Source of the DNA: Babylonia areolata
Taxonomy: Eukaryota; Mollusca; Gastropoda; Neogastropoda; Buccinidae
Assembly (NCBI RefSeq): GCF_041734735.1
Contig: NC_134878.1
Coordinates: 34,626,963-34,690,962, forward strand
Length of the DNA stretch: 64,000 nt
Direction of reading: 5' to 3'
Part shown: positions 25,200 through 35,959 of the stretch, in pieces
Layout of the letters: every line of letters starts with the position of its first letter
Position numbering within the stretch: the stretch's first letter is position 1
The notes under the pieces: model-generated
What the model saw: only the letters and a program-made list of their open reading frames with translations
The model's database searches: none
What the model was told of the DNA's origin: nothing
Position numbers and translations under genes: made by a program

Positions 25200-25490
25200 G
25201 TGAACATCTCTTATGCTGCCAGGTTTCTGTGTGAAAAGCTGTCGCCAGTGCCAAACGTTTTAGACCCACTGCTCACAGTCACATTATTCAGTTCTTGTCA
25301 AAACAACACAGTGGACCAACTGGTTCACTTCAAACTTGGTCAAGCGTGGGATGTTTGTCAATTTCCTGTTGCTGCAGCTGTCAGGCTTTGTTACAATGTG
25401 AAAAACAGTCTGTTTAACATGACCTGTTGATGTCGACAAGTCACCTTTGGCAGTGAAAGAGATCAGGCATTTTGCTGCAAAGGTAGTAAA
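25200..25490 (+). repeat. Dispersed repeat family G (copy 2)
   Basis: GTTTCTGTGTGAAAAGCTGT, GCCAGTGCCAAACGTTTTAG, AACACAGTGGACCAACTGG and CTGCAGCTGTCAGGCTTTGT align with 12120-12560. It has a single copy of the segment that is tripled there. Confidence 0.65.
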
Positions 25491-26960
25491 GCACATATGT
25501 ACATAAGTTGTTATTTATTGATTTATTCATTTCTATATTTTGGGGAACATATTCATGTATATATCCATTTCATTGTCAGTCAAACAGAATTTGTTAGTAC
25601 AGCAGATCTATTTTGGGCAGCAATTTAAACATGTTTTAAACACTGCTTTTAGAAATGAAAAAAAAAGCACAATTTATATATCAGTATTTTCTTTTCACTG
25701 ATTTTCATCTATTTCTCCACATACATATCTTGTTTGGCAATGAGACTAAATCAGTTGGCTTTTTTTCAAAACACACAAATATCTGTTTTAGAAATTCATG
25801 TCTTTGACCCAAAGACACTGTTTGCCTGCTTTGAACAATTGATTTACTTCTAAGTTTCAGTTTCAAGGAAGCGTTAAAGCATGGGGACTGGTCCATAAAT
25901 ATACACTACACCATATCTGCTGTAGAAGAAACGGAAAAGGAGCAGATGTCTGAACATGGCTTAAACCCAACGTGCTGGCCAGGCTGTAAATGAAGCAAAG
26001 GGAGAGAGGAGTTCATCACCAACTACATCAAAAACATTGTTCAAAATGTCTGCTTTCTGTTTGTATTTAGGACATCAAACAATTAAATTTACTTCTAATG
26101 TATTTGACATGTGTTTGGAACAGCTTGGCTTGAGAATAGTCAGCATCTGTAGAGCTGAGACTGAAATAGATGAAGACTGCAACAGTACAAAATGGTTCTT
26201 TGGTGAAATAAATGATCCTTGTCGAAGAATTTCGAAATGTATACACTCAGGAAATAAATACTACCATTCAGCCTAGCTTTCGGCTGGCATGTTGGCTACC
26301 TTCATCAAACCAAGATGGAATGAGAAAGAAGGGACAGCAGACAGAACAAATGACCGGAAAATGGGGTTGTGAGGAGTAGAGGGGGGAGAGGGAACAACAG
26401 GCAGAATTAAGACATCAGTGTGTGTGTGTGAGTGTGTGTGTGTATGTGCGTGAGTGTGTGGGTGTGCATGCATGTGTTACAATTATGGTTAATCATTTTT
26501 GAATATGTATATTTGTGTTAAATTGTTTTGCTCATTTCGTTGAAATTTCTGTCATGATGAGGAATATATGTTCATTATTTCTAAGGAGTCAAGGTGGTAT
26601 TATTGATGTATTTGGACTTTTAAATGCTGTGTGGTGTACGTGTGGGAGTTGCAAGAGATGATGAGGAATGGGGCTGATGTCAGGGGTGGTTAAAAGAGGA
26701 GGGTGGTGGGGGGCAGGGCAGGGCAGAGAGTCATCAGTTGTTGGGGAGGAGAAGTATTAGAGTTTGTAAGAGAGAAAGACGTGATCTGTGGTTCATTGGT
26801 ATTATATTTCTTTTGTTTTTAGTGTGCTATACTTTTACAGTTTTATGAATGTAAAACATTACTCAAATGTGTATTGTCTCTTACTATCTTGTTCCCCACA
26901 AGCCAGCTTTGCTTGAATTATTTTAATGAGGATATTAAACTGATTTGATTGATTGATTAA
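25491..26960. other. Intergenic; family B SINE-like copy and unrecognised sequence
   Basis: A minus-strand family B copy lies at 25894-25995 (complement of CAGCCTGGCCAGCACGTTGG...). TG/GTGTGAGT repeats occur at about 26418-26475 and purine-rich DNA at 26640-26760. The open frame at 26037-26276 has no recognised domain. Confidence 0.4.
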
Positions 26961-27195
26961 CCCTTTCACTGCCAGTCAATTTAGAGTACAAAATTCCCTT
27001 GTGGTATAAACACAGAAAAGACAGTGGCTAAGAATAACTGGGGATTCCCCCTGCGATATATAGAAAATATGGCCTATCCTACCACCGAACATTAAGAGCA
27101 GTAGGTTTATGGATAACAGACCAATGAATGGTCCTTTCAGTGACATGGGTCCTCTATTAAGCCTGTGCATAAATGCGAGCTTGGCGGTGAAAGGG
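26961..27195. mobile_element. piggyBac-type MITE, 235 bp
   Basis: TTAA at 26957-26960 and 27196-27199 flanks inverted termini CCCTTTCACTGCCAG and (complement of the right end) CCCTTTCACCGCCAAG. This is a classic short non-autonomous piggyBac derivative with no coding capacity. The element boundaries are unambiguous. Confidence 0.82.
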
Positions 27196-27199
27196 TTAA

Positions 27200-27772
27200 T
27201 TGATGTATTTATATTTGTGGCAGGAAAAATAAAATCATAATGGCAAGGAAATTTCTGGGAAATAAACAGAGTAACACAATCTGATTAACTAACCATGAAA
27301 ATAATTGACCGATAAACATAGATTGTATATGTAAGACATATACTTTACAAATGACTGATTGATAAAATGACATTGTTTCTCCTCTGGAAGAATGATATAA
27401 TAATGTTGTATTGCATTATATTGTAATGAAACATGTATTATATATTCCTGTATGTTTTTTATTTTAAAAAGTTTTACATCAGACTTTTAAAATTTTTTTT
27501 ATTGGTCTTTACATTGTACCCATGAGACCAGGAAAATGATCACTTCATTTATGGTGCTTCTTAATGCCTTTCAAATGCATTATGTATTGTATATTGTGTT
27601 TATGTTGTGTTGACATTCCCTAACATTTGTTACACCACATTTTGTTGTTGGAAATTTTGTATTCCTGTTTTAATCCCTTGCTTGTTTCCATGATTGAAGG
27701 GGGAAAATACATAGTACACACACACACTCACACTCACTCACTCACTCACTCACTCACTCACTCACTCACTCA

Positions 27773-27839
<67 letters not shown>

Positions 27840-28420
27840 TCAAAACTGCCAGCCATTTTCCCATTATGAAAACATAATGTAAATACATTTTCTTTTCTTC
27901 TTGTTAGTGTTCCTTGTGTTCTCGGCTGAATATTATCATCTGGCAGTGGCTTGGTTTATGCATCCTTCACAAGTGAACCAGAGATGTAACTGCATCTTAG
28001 GATGATGTGATGTTGCATGTGGCCATGTGTTGAATGTCAGTGCAGTGCAGCAGGCACATTCCATGTCGGGAGGAAAGTTTTTAATTTCTGTCATGGAAGT
28101 AAGGTAAGGATTATATTTTTCTCATGGTCCCACTGCATTGTGCCGTGTTCCTGGAGTGCAGTAGCCCTTTGTGGGAAACTGGGGATCTTCCCTTATAAAA
28201 CTGCATCCCAGCCTTCTAGAAATTCTGTGCTAGATATTTCCTCTTTTCTATTGTTCACTTTGTTATTGCCTTTTCCCCTCCTTTGCTGTTTTCTGCTTCC
28301 CCAGTTCATGTCATTTTCTGGTTTTCCAACAAGCTTTAGCTACACTTGTTTTGTCTCTTTTCCACTGATGTACCATTTGTGCTGTTTTGCTGTGGTGATT
28401 TAGTATTGTAAACACTGAGA
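27200..28420. other. Intergenic, AT-rich, with CACT/CA microsatellite
   Basis: A (CACT)n then (CA)n tract lies at about 27717-27836. The rest is AT-rich. The 128-residue frame at 28017-28403 is Phe/Leu/Ser-rich with no domain and no codon signature I trust. Confidence 0.5.
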
Positions 28421-28660
28421 TGGGCACTGGCTGTCCATTCAGTGTTAGTTGCCTGTATGGTCTTTTTTATGTATTATTTGTGTAGCTTTGAAGTTTTTTT
28501 TTTATTATCCTTTATCCTTTTTTTTTTTTACAGTTGCTTTGTAATAGGGGATCATGAATTAATCTGAAGGGCCGATGTCCTCAGCAAAACCTTGTCTTAT
28601 GTGCACAAGGGAACTAGACGATTAAGCTGATATGTCATGAACTGTGTTTTTTTCCATATT
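28421..28660 (+). repeat. Dispersed repeat family F (copy 2)
   Basis: GGGCACTGGCTGTCCATTCA, GTATGGTCTTTTTTATG and TAGCTTTGAAGTTTTTTTTT match copy 1 at 24470. Then AATTAATCTGAAGGGCCGAT and CAGCAAAACCTTGTC extend it. Confidence 0.55.
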
Positions 28661-29578
28661 TTTTTTCAGATGTGACAGTCTTGTGTTTAATATGGGTGAA
28701 TTATTATTATTGTTTTTTTTTTCATCTAATTGGGTCTCCCTGAAATAGTCTAGTGCAGTAGGCTGGACAATAACCAACATTGTTGTCAAATGTTTGCAGC
28801 AATGAACACAGCTGTATGTGTTTTATTTTTCTGCTGCAGTCAGTATTGACACCATCTCTGGTTCATTGTTACATCAAGGAGTGGTACAGCAGTAGCAGTT
28901 TTATATCTAGAAAATGTATGCCAGGGAAGTGATTTTTGACAGTTTTTTTTATCTTGTTTTAGTAAAAAAAAAAAAAGTTTTTTAGTTTGATGATTTTTGG
29001 AAGTTAGGTCGTTACGGAGGAAAAGGATTTTGATTGTGGAAGGAAGGTTCAAACGGTTTCTGTTGGAGTGTGCAGATTCATTCAAGCTACACCACATCTG
29101 CTGTATAAAATAAAAAAAAAATAAAAAAAGAAAGAAAAAAGAGCTGATGCCTGACCTTAACATAGACCCAACATGCTGATCATGCCTTTAGGGCTAAGTT
29201 TAAAAGGAGAATTTCTATCTGTGGTCACAACAGTTTTCTCTGTCAGCCACTTCATTTACTTCAATCAATCAATCAATCAATTAAAAACACTTTATTAATC
29301 CACATGGATATTAACTTGAAAGTTGGTCAGTTGGTGGAGATAAAAGTTTTATGGGGTATTATTCTTGTTTTAAAAAAAAAATCCAGATATTTTACTCACA
29401 GATGTGTAAGTGAGAAGGAAATATTATATGAATAGAGATATTGAGTTTGAAGAAAAACGAAACAAAAACCCATTATCAACCAGGTGCTTGCCACTCAGTG
29501 ATGATTATGTAAAAGGTTAAGGAGAGTTGTTTTTCTCTTGATCTAAGGCCTGGTCAGTGGGTTTGTGTGAAGGTCAGT
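28661..29578. other. Intergenic with a minus-strand family B repeat (29085-29192)
   Basis: The complement of 29085-29192 carries the family B core, interrupted by an A-rich insertion near 29108-29140. CAATCAATCAATCAAT lies near 29262. No gene is seen. Confidence 0.45.
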
Positions 29579-29579
29579 C

Positions 29580-29800
29580 TTTATTCCTGTATACAGCAGA
29601 TGTGGTGGTGTGGATATCAGTCTGTGCACATGCATTGACACTCAGACTTTATTCCTGTATACAGCAGATGTGGTGATGTGGATATCAGTCTGTGCACATG
29701 CATTGACACTCAGACTTTATTCCTGTATACAGCAGATGTGGTGATGTGGATATCAGTCTGTGCACATGCATTGACACTCAGACTTTATTCCTGTATATAG
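29580..29800. repeat. 68-bp tandem repeat, 3.2 copies
   Basis: TTTATTCCTGTATACAGCAG starts at 29580, 29648, 29716 and 29784, an exact 68-bp period with only one or two differences between units. The unit contains CAGATGTGGTGATGTGGATA, which resembles the middle of the family B repeat. The array probably expanded from such a copy. Confidence 0.8.
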
Positions 29801-29914
29801 TTGTTTGGGTGAGGAAGACAACCTTTCATCACAGCTGGCAGACAGACACTGGGTAGTTCAGCTTTGTTAAGTTTGAGGACGTGAATCTCTTCAGTTTCCT
29901 TCTATTAGTTTTTG

Positions 29915-30287
29915 TCACAACAGATTTCTCTCTGTGAAATTCGGGGTGCTGTCCCCAGGGAGAGCATGTCTCATCAGTGTCGTGCCACCCATTTTTACTT
30001 TTTTTTCTGCCTGCAAGTGTTTTTGTTTACTGTCAAAGTGGATTTTTTCACTCAAATTTTTTTTCAGGAGCAACCCTTTTGCTGCCATGGGTTCTTGTAC
30101 ATGCGCTGAGTGCATGCTGCACACAGGACCTCAGTTTTTTTGTCACATCCAAATGACTAGTGTCCAGACCACCACTCAAGATCTAGTGGAAGAGGAGAAA
30201 ATATGGCGTCAGATTCAAACCTGTGCGCCCAGCTTCTCTCACTTCCCAGGTGAATGCGTTACCACTGGGACACCTCAGTTCTCTACA
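29915..30287 (-). repeat. SINE family A (copy 3, near full length)
   Basis: On the minus strand the tRNA-like head GTGTCCCAGTGGTAACGCAT and box B-like AGGTTTGAATCTGAC are followed by CTTGAGTGGTGGTCTGGACA, the body, and the 3' end ...CACAGAGAGAAATCTGTTGT. About 370 bp. It gives the best view of the whole family A structure in this window. Confidence 0.75.
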
Positions 30288-30403
30288 GGGACAGTGTGAC
30301 TGGCTGCTGCTGCATTACATACTTATGTATTGAGGAAATATTTGAAGGATGAAGTAAAATCATATTGCTAATATTTCATCTAAACTTGAATTACAGAGAT
30401 GTT

Positions 30404-30650
30404 TGCCTTCTGATCCAGTGTTCACCAGTGATCAGACTTTGAAGACCTGCATTTTGGCATGGTGTTGTGTCCTCGGGAAAGTACTCCACTTTTCCTCAAT
30501 CCACCTTGGTGTGAATGGGCACCTGACTCGGGTTGGGGAAGGTTAAATCGGCAGTAGCAGAGGATTAGGCCCAGCGTTCTTAAACTGAGTACTAGACACC
30601 GTGGGTCTGAGATCACTTCCCAAACAGAAAGGCTTTGGGATCTTGAACCT
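30404..30650 (+). repeat. SINE family C (copy 2)
   Basis: CTGATCCAGTGTTCACCAGT, ATTTTGGCATGGTGTTGTGT, GTGTGAATGGGCACCTGACT, GTTGGGGAAGGTTAAATCGG and TGAGTACTAGACACCGTGGG. It is an uninterrupted relative of the SINE split by LINE-A2 at 16716/20231. Confidence 0.7.
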
Positions 30651-31257
30651 TAAACCTTGAATTGAGGACTCTCCTGTGGAATACATACAGTACTATGTTC
30701 TTTTATTTTTCGTGAAGGGCTTCTTGTTTCCTTTACTGTCATCACCATCTGTCCAGATAACTCAAGTTGGTGTTAATATGAACATGTCTCAAACATTTTG
30801 GTGACAGTCATTTGTGGGCGCCATCAGTGTTGCTAATCTGAACCTGTGACAAGACATCATTTCATACTGACTCGGGTATTTCTTTGCATATTCTTTTGCC
30901 TGTGAATACTGCTGCGGTATTAATTCTGTTGAAAAACTGAATGATTTTTACTGATATTATTTAGATAAGTGCTCTTTGTCGGGAATCAAAAAGATAATAA
31001 ACGTAATGATGATACCGTGGCCTAAATTGAGAGTTTTATTTTGTTCCTTGGTGTGTTTGGGAGGTGAGAGAGAGACGCATGCTCTACTGTTCCATCAATG
31101 AAACGTTCCAGTACATTCGTAAGCAGTGACAACCTCCCTCTTATTGGCTGATCCGAATGTTATCCTCACACACAGTGATTTAAAATAAAGAAGAAAGAGC
31201 GCACAGTTTATTCTGTGTGTTGGATAACGTTGTATCGTATTGCATTGTTTTTATTAC
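30651..31257. other. Intergenic; nothing recognised
   Basis: AT-rich sequence with no open frame of note and no identifiable repeat. Confidence 0.45.
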
Positions 31258-31630
31258 TTTTTGTCACAACAGATTTCTCTGTGTGAAATTCGTGCTGCTG
31301 TCACCGGGGAGAGGGTGTCGCCAGAGTGCAGTGCCACCCATTTCTTTGTTGTCTTCTGCAAGTGTATAATTTGTTTCGGTAACAAAGTGGATTTTTCTAT
31401 TGAATTATGCCAGGGGCAACCCGTTTTGCTGTGGTGATTTACTGTACATGAGCTGAATGCATGATGCACACAGGACTTCGTTTTATCGTATCATCTAAAA
31501 GACTTGCACGCAGACACCACTCAGTTTTTGTGGAGGGGGTGGTCAAAACTCCCGCTCCATATATGGGACTCAAACACGTGAACACTCGCTTCATAGTTGG
31601 GCGCTTTGCGGTTAAGCGACCGCCCTTGGG
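31258..31630 (-). repeat. SINE family A (copy 4)
   Basis: The left end TTGTCACAACAGATTTCTCT matches the start of the 29915 copy. The body follows through GAGCTGAATGCATGATGCAC, and the tRNA-like head reads (minus) GGTCGCTTAACCGCAAAGCG and TTTGAGTCCCATAT. It has a different tRNA-like head from copy 3, suggesting a second subfamily. Confidence 0.68.
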
Positions 31631-32477
31631 AGCCAGTGGAGGGAGTGATGGAGAGATGGGTCATATGAGTATGGTGAGAAGATCTGAAAGCATTTTGTGC
31701 GGGAGTGTTGCGGATTTTCTGGTGTCCAGATCGAAGACACGAGGCACTGTGACAGAACTGGTCAGGCTTTGGACTATATGTCTGTGTCTGTTTGTCTGTC
31801 TCTGTGTTCAGTTGTATATCTTTCTGCGTGCGCGCGCGCGTGTGTGTATGTATGTGTGTGAGCGTCTGTGGTTGGGGGTGGGGAGCGTACGTGCGTGTGC
31901 GTGTGAGTTTGTGCATGTGCATCCAATAAAACGTTTACAGAAAAAAGCAAACAAACATGGAAACTGAACCAAATGAAAAAATAGCAAGCATCAAACCATA
32001 GCCAGAACAGAAGACTATGCATGTTCAGCAAATCCTAGTAACATCTCGAGAGTTTCAAACAGTATACTACTATCCATATGATCAAGAACACTCTGGGAAA
32101 GATCAGACAAGAGTGCTTTCAAATTCAAGAATGTGTGTGTGTGTGTGTGGTGCGCACGCGTGTTCTTGGTTTGTGCGTGTATGTATACGTGTGTGTGTGA
32201 GTGAAGGAGGCTGAAAGAAAGGCGACCGAAAACGAGACAAGTGATTGAGAAAGGGAGCGACAGAAAGATCACTGAGTCCGAGACAAAGTATGACATATAC
32301 ATGAAAGCTCTTTTTGTGAAATAGCATTCCCCAGCCTCATGAGACACTCGCAATGATTGAATATAGTGACCAGGAAATCAATAAGAGATTCAATTAACTA
32401 AGAGGAAGGACTGGGATACTATGATATACTTACTCTTTTGTTTATGTTATATTTTACTTTTTCAGCATGTGGTTGGC
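31631..32477. other. Intergenic; GT/CG tracts
   Basis: GT/GC-rich simple repeat tracts lie at about 31828-31920 and 32131-32200. Open frames through them are low-complexity. No gene is seen. Confidence 0.45.
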
Positions 32478-32935
32478 TCTCTAGGCCTGGCCAGCACTAG
32501 GCCAGGCATCTGCTCCTCATTTATGTTTTTTATTTGTGTTTTTTTTTTTTTCTGAAGCAGAATCGGTATAGCGTATATTGATGAACCCGGACGCACGATT
32601 TGACGCCTCCTTTTCATAAACTGGAATTAGAAATGGAACAAAAATCTTTCCGTAATGTACAGCTAAACGGACAGTGAGGCTTGAGTTGGTACGGAGAAAA
32701 AAAAAGAAGAGAAAAATATAAATGAAAATATGAAACTGGTTCGAATCCTACACTCGCCAGTATTTTCTCCTGCACAAGACCTTGAGTCGTGGTCTGCACG
32801 TCAGTCAGTCGGACGAGAAGATAAACCGAGATCCTGTCTGCTGCATGCACTTAACGCATATAGAAGAACCCACGGCAACAAAAGAGTGATCTGGCTAAAT
32901 TCTGTACGAAATTCTAATCAAAAATGAAATAAACT
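32478..32935 (+). repeat. Family B repeat followed by 5'-truncated SINE A (copy 5)
   Basis: 32478-32625 is a family B copy (CTCTAGGCCTGGCCAGCACT, GGCATCTGCTCCTC, GCGTATATTGATGAACCCGG). 32745-32935 is a SINE A body with box B-like GGTTCGAATCCTAC, then GACCTTGAGTCGTGGTCTGC and GAAGAACCCACGGCAACAAA. Confidence 0.65.
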
Positions 32936-33344
32936 TGCTGGCAGAAAAAAAATGATGAGTAGCGTATCATTCGAAATGTCCTCGAACGAGTGATGATCAT
33001 TGCCGGGCTCGCTTTATGGGAACACCTCTGCCCTGAACTGTCCCATCGCTTGTGCTGTTCTAAGAAAGGTGACGCGAACATCTCATGAGAGTGGGCACTG
33101 CTACCTTTTCTGGTGAATTCTTTGCCACGGGTGTCGAGGCGTTTGCATGAGTAATGATTGGATGATGCCTCATGATCGAAGGAAAACAACAAGAACAACA
33201 ACAAACAAGGGCTGTGATATTATGTCCGAGTGACTGATTGTGGAATATTCAAGCCAAAGAATTGACTCTACAATCTCAAAGAAAACATCTGCCATTTGAC
33301 AGAAAGAGGCAGGTGAGAGACGCAATCTCCTCTTCTCCTCTGTG
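32936..33344. other. Intergenic; nothing recognised
   Basis: No domain-bearing frame and no repeat recognised. Confidence 0.4.
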
Positions 33345-33600
33345 AAGAATCAATGGGGCATGACGCAGAAGAACTGATTCTCCGGGTCTGTTGATTGTGT
33401 GTCAAAGCCTGGATCTCTGAAAATAGTTCACCTGTCCATTTTGTAATGTTGTCAGCCCATAGCCGTTTTTCTGCCCCTCCGTCTCCCTTCCACATCAGTT
33501 CTCCGGATCGTTGTTTCTGCAAGGCCATTGGTACGTCGCCATACCAGCGTTGTTTTCTTTTCATAACCGATATCAGCAGATCTTTATAATTAGGGTCCAA
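33345..33600 (-). mobile_element. LINE-E 3' fragment (copy 2)
   Basis: The minus strand reads ISVMKRKQRWYGDVPMALQK, then AEKRLWADNITKWTGELFSE. This corresponds to the RRxLxWYGHV...GRQxxRWxDNIxxWTGLxF motif at the C-terminal end of RTE-like LINE proteins. It is 5'-truncated and degraded. It starts beside CTCTTCTCCTCT, like the other two copies. Confidence 0.68.
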
Positions 33601-34030
33601 TTGGTGACGATGTGGTCAGTGTATCTGATGTATAGTATCTTGTGATCATCCTTCAGTATACCTACCATGGCTGCCAACCTCAACAGACGCACTCCCCAGT
33701 CCAAAGGCCACACACGCGACAATGACATCAATGTTTTATTTGTCACAGGGGACAGTCATTCCAGCTGTTTAATTCAGTACATCGTCATCAGTACTGCTGT
33801 CACTGTGGCTCTCACAGGCAGACACATAAACATGCATCCGGCGGGCGCTTGCGAATGCACACACATTCAGTTCACACTCGCGCACAAGCATTCGACCACA
33901 CACAGACACTCAAACGCATACACACATGCCCATGCCCACAAACACGTTCATGCACGTACAGATTCAAGCACAAAACACATACACACACGTATACATACAC
34001 ACACAGGGAGGAGAGAGAGAGGGAGGGAGG

Positions 34031-34096
<66 letters not shown>

Positions 34097-34365
34097 TAAG
34101 GGGCAGGTGGGTGGAGGGGAGGTGAAGAAGATAAGTGACGAGCAACGTAACAGAATGTAATGCAATACAACTAGGTGGGAAACAGGCATATGTACAAATT
34201 CTTTTCTACCACAGATTATCTATCAATGTAGGAAACAAAAAAGTGAGTGAGTTTGTGTGGTGTGTGTCATAATTCACCATCATCATCATCATCTTCAATA
34301 TTCTCCTTATCACCATCAAACATCATCATCATCATTTCAACACATCAACAGTCGCCCCCCTCCCC
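33601..34365. other. 3' flank of the GPCR exon; microsatellites
   Basis: It contains CA-rich sequence (33840-34005), GA/GGGA/CAGA tracts (34008-34095) and CAT repeats (34272-34340). On the minus strand AATAAA lies at about 33737-33742, some 625 bases past the GPCR stop. It could be its polyadenylation signal, but this is weak evidence. Open frames here are simple-sequence artefacts. Confidence 0.5.
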
Positions 34366-34722
34366 TCACACCTCAGTGAACTCGCTGGCCCCACAGCTGG
34401 GCATGGTCTCTGAGGCAGTCTTCAGCTCCGCCTCCCCCACCCGTCCACCACTCCCACTCCCTTTCTCCCCGCTCCCCGTCCCCTCCTCGCCCCCACCACC
34501 ACCCGCACCTTGGTGGGCGGCTCTAAGGAGCTCGTGCGTGGCGACGTGGCGCCGGACTGTGGCGACGGAGGCAGCACAGGAGCAGCAGCAGCGACGGAGG
34601 CAGAGAGAGAGGCAGCGGAGGATGGGGGAGGAGGAGAGGGAGCGCCGGAGGTTCTTGGACATGAGGATGTAGATGACGGGGTTCACCACGGACTGCACGT
34701 AGGGCAGGCAGGAGAACATCAC
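34366..34722 (-). CDS. Rhodopsin-family GPCR, last coding exon
   Basis: On the minus strand the acceptor CCCACACAG (plus 34723-34731) precedes an exon in phase 0. It starts VMFSCLPYVQSVVNPVIYIL and continues MSKNLRRSL. NPVIY is the NPxxY switch at the end of helix 7, followed by a basic helix 8. The 119-codon exon continues with CLSLCLRRCCCSCAA, a cysteine cluster typical of palmitoylation, then a Gly/Glu-rich low-complexity segment. It ends SEFTEV, whose T-E-V is a class I PDZ-ligand pattern. The earlier helices must lie in exons to the right, beyond 35 kb, and none is seen in the window. The ligand class cannot be assigned. The open reading past the acceptor into the TACAA repeat is intronic. 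Confidence 0.82.
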   Translation of the reverse strand: MMFSCLPYVQSVVNPVIYILMSKNLRRSLSSSPILRCLSLCLRRCCCSCAASVATVRRHVATHELLRAAHQGAGGGGGEEGTGSGEKGSGSGGRVGEAELKTASETMPSCGASEFTEV

Positions 34723-34735
34723 CTGTGTGGGTAAA

Positions 34736-35052
34736 GACAATACAATACAGTACAACACAATACAATACGATACGATGCGATACGATACAGCACGATACAA
34801 CAATACAATACGATACAATACTACACAATACAGTACAATACAATACAACGCGATACAGTACAACAATACAATACGACACAATAAAATACAATACGACACA
34901 ATACAATACGATGCGATTTGATGCAATACAATACGATACAACACGACACAATGCAATACAACACACGATACGACACAATACGATACAATACAATACAATA
35001 CGATACAACATGGCACAATACAATACACAATACGACACAATACAATACAGTG
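34736..35052. repeat. Pentanucleotide satellite (AATAC/GATAC)n
   Basis: About 317 bp of TACAA/TACGA units lie directly upstream (minus strand) of the GPCR exon acceptor. Similar but degraded units occur at 41120-41160 and 41520-41600. Tyr/Ile/Cys-only open frames on both strands are artefacts of the repeat. Confidence 0.85.
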
Positions 35053-35959
35053 ACCACAGACCGCAGGGATACAGGGGTGGGTTACATGAGCTAGTGTCAG
35101 GTCAGGTCATTAGATCTGCTACTGGTAACCTGTAATCCAGTACAACCTGTTCAGGGTCGGGTTGCCGGCGTCTAAACCGGCACTCCCACTGCTCCCTTCC
35201 GGGACTGGTGAGGCGGGTGGCTAGACACCCTTATAGAGATCCATAAAAGGGCGTCGGCTCAGGAGAGCCACCGACGGCCATCTAGCTCCACTGTGCTGTG
35301 TGCATGCCACACGCAGTTGGCCCCCGGGGTGTGTCTACCCATGCATGCGAAGTCTGGATCCGGCAGAATCTGTGGAAGAAACCTATCGGTTCAACGGAGA
35401 GGAAGGCGGTTACAGCAACGCACTGTGGAGTGCAGAGAGCAAGATGAGACACCGAAAGGATATCTTGGTCATCCACTGCATCCGTGCTCATCCTCCAGTC
35501 GTCTCGACTTAGTCTTGCCACTGGAAATTGGTGGACCCGGACGAGAGAGTGAGGTCGACGTTGCGCAACTCCTCTTCACTTTAAACAAACTCATCGCGCA
35601 AGTCATCAGTCATCCAAAATGACCTTTCATCCTTCATCATTTCATCACCCCCAAGTCCTGTGGCGACAGGCGAGCGACGAAACGACAGGTGTGGGTACAC
35701 TGGCAGTCGCAGCCGCAGACCTGCACGCAGGCGGCTCAGGCCATAGGGTTGTTCTTCGTCGACAGGAGCAGCGATGGAGCTCGGCAGCCGTCTGAGCGTC
35801 TGAGCAGCCCTCTTTAGGAATGCACTGCTCACCTCCCTGGCATGAGGAAGGGGCTAGAAAAGGTGCCCTAAAAATTGCCTGCTCCATATCACCCTGGCCA
35901 GCATACCGCGGCTGGCGGGGACCCTACATCAGCGGTCGAAACAAAAAGAAAGAAAAGAA

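Noticed and set aside
26037-26276. 79-codon frame with several cysteines
   Set aside because: No similarity recognised, no secretion signal, surrounded by repeats; insufficient support.
34725-35135. Tyr/Asn/Ile/Thr-rich and Cys/Ile/Val-rich frames
   Set aside because: Product of the AATAC/GATAC pentanucleotide array, open in several frames on both strands.
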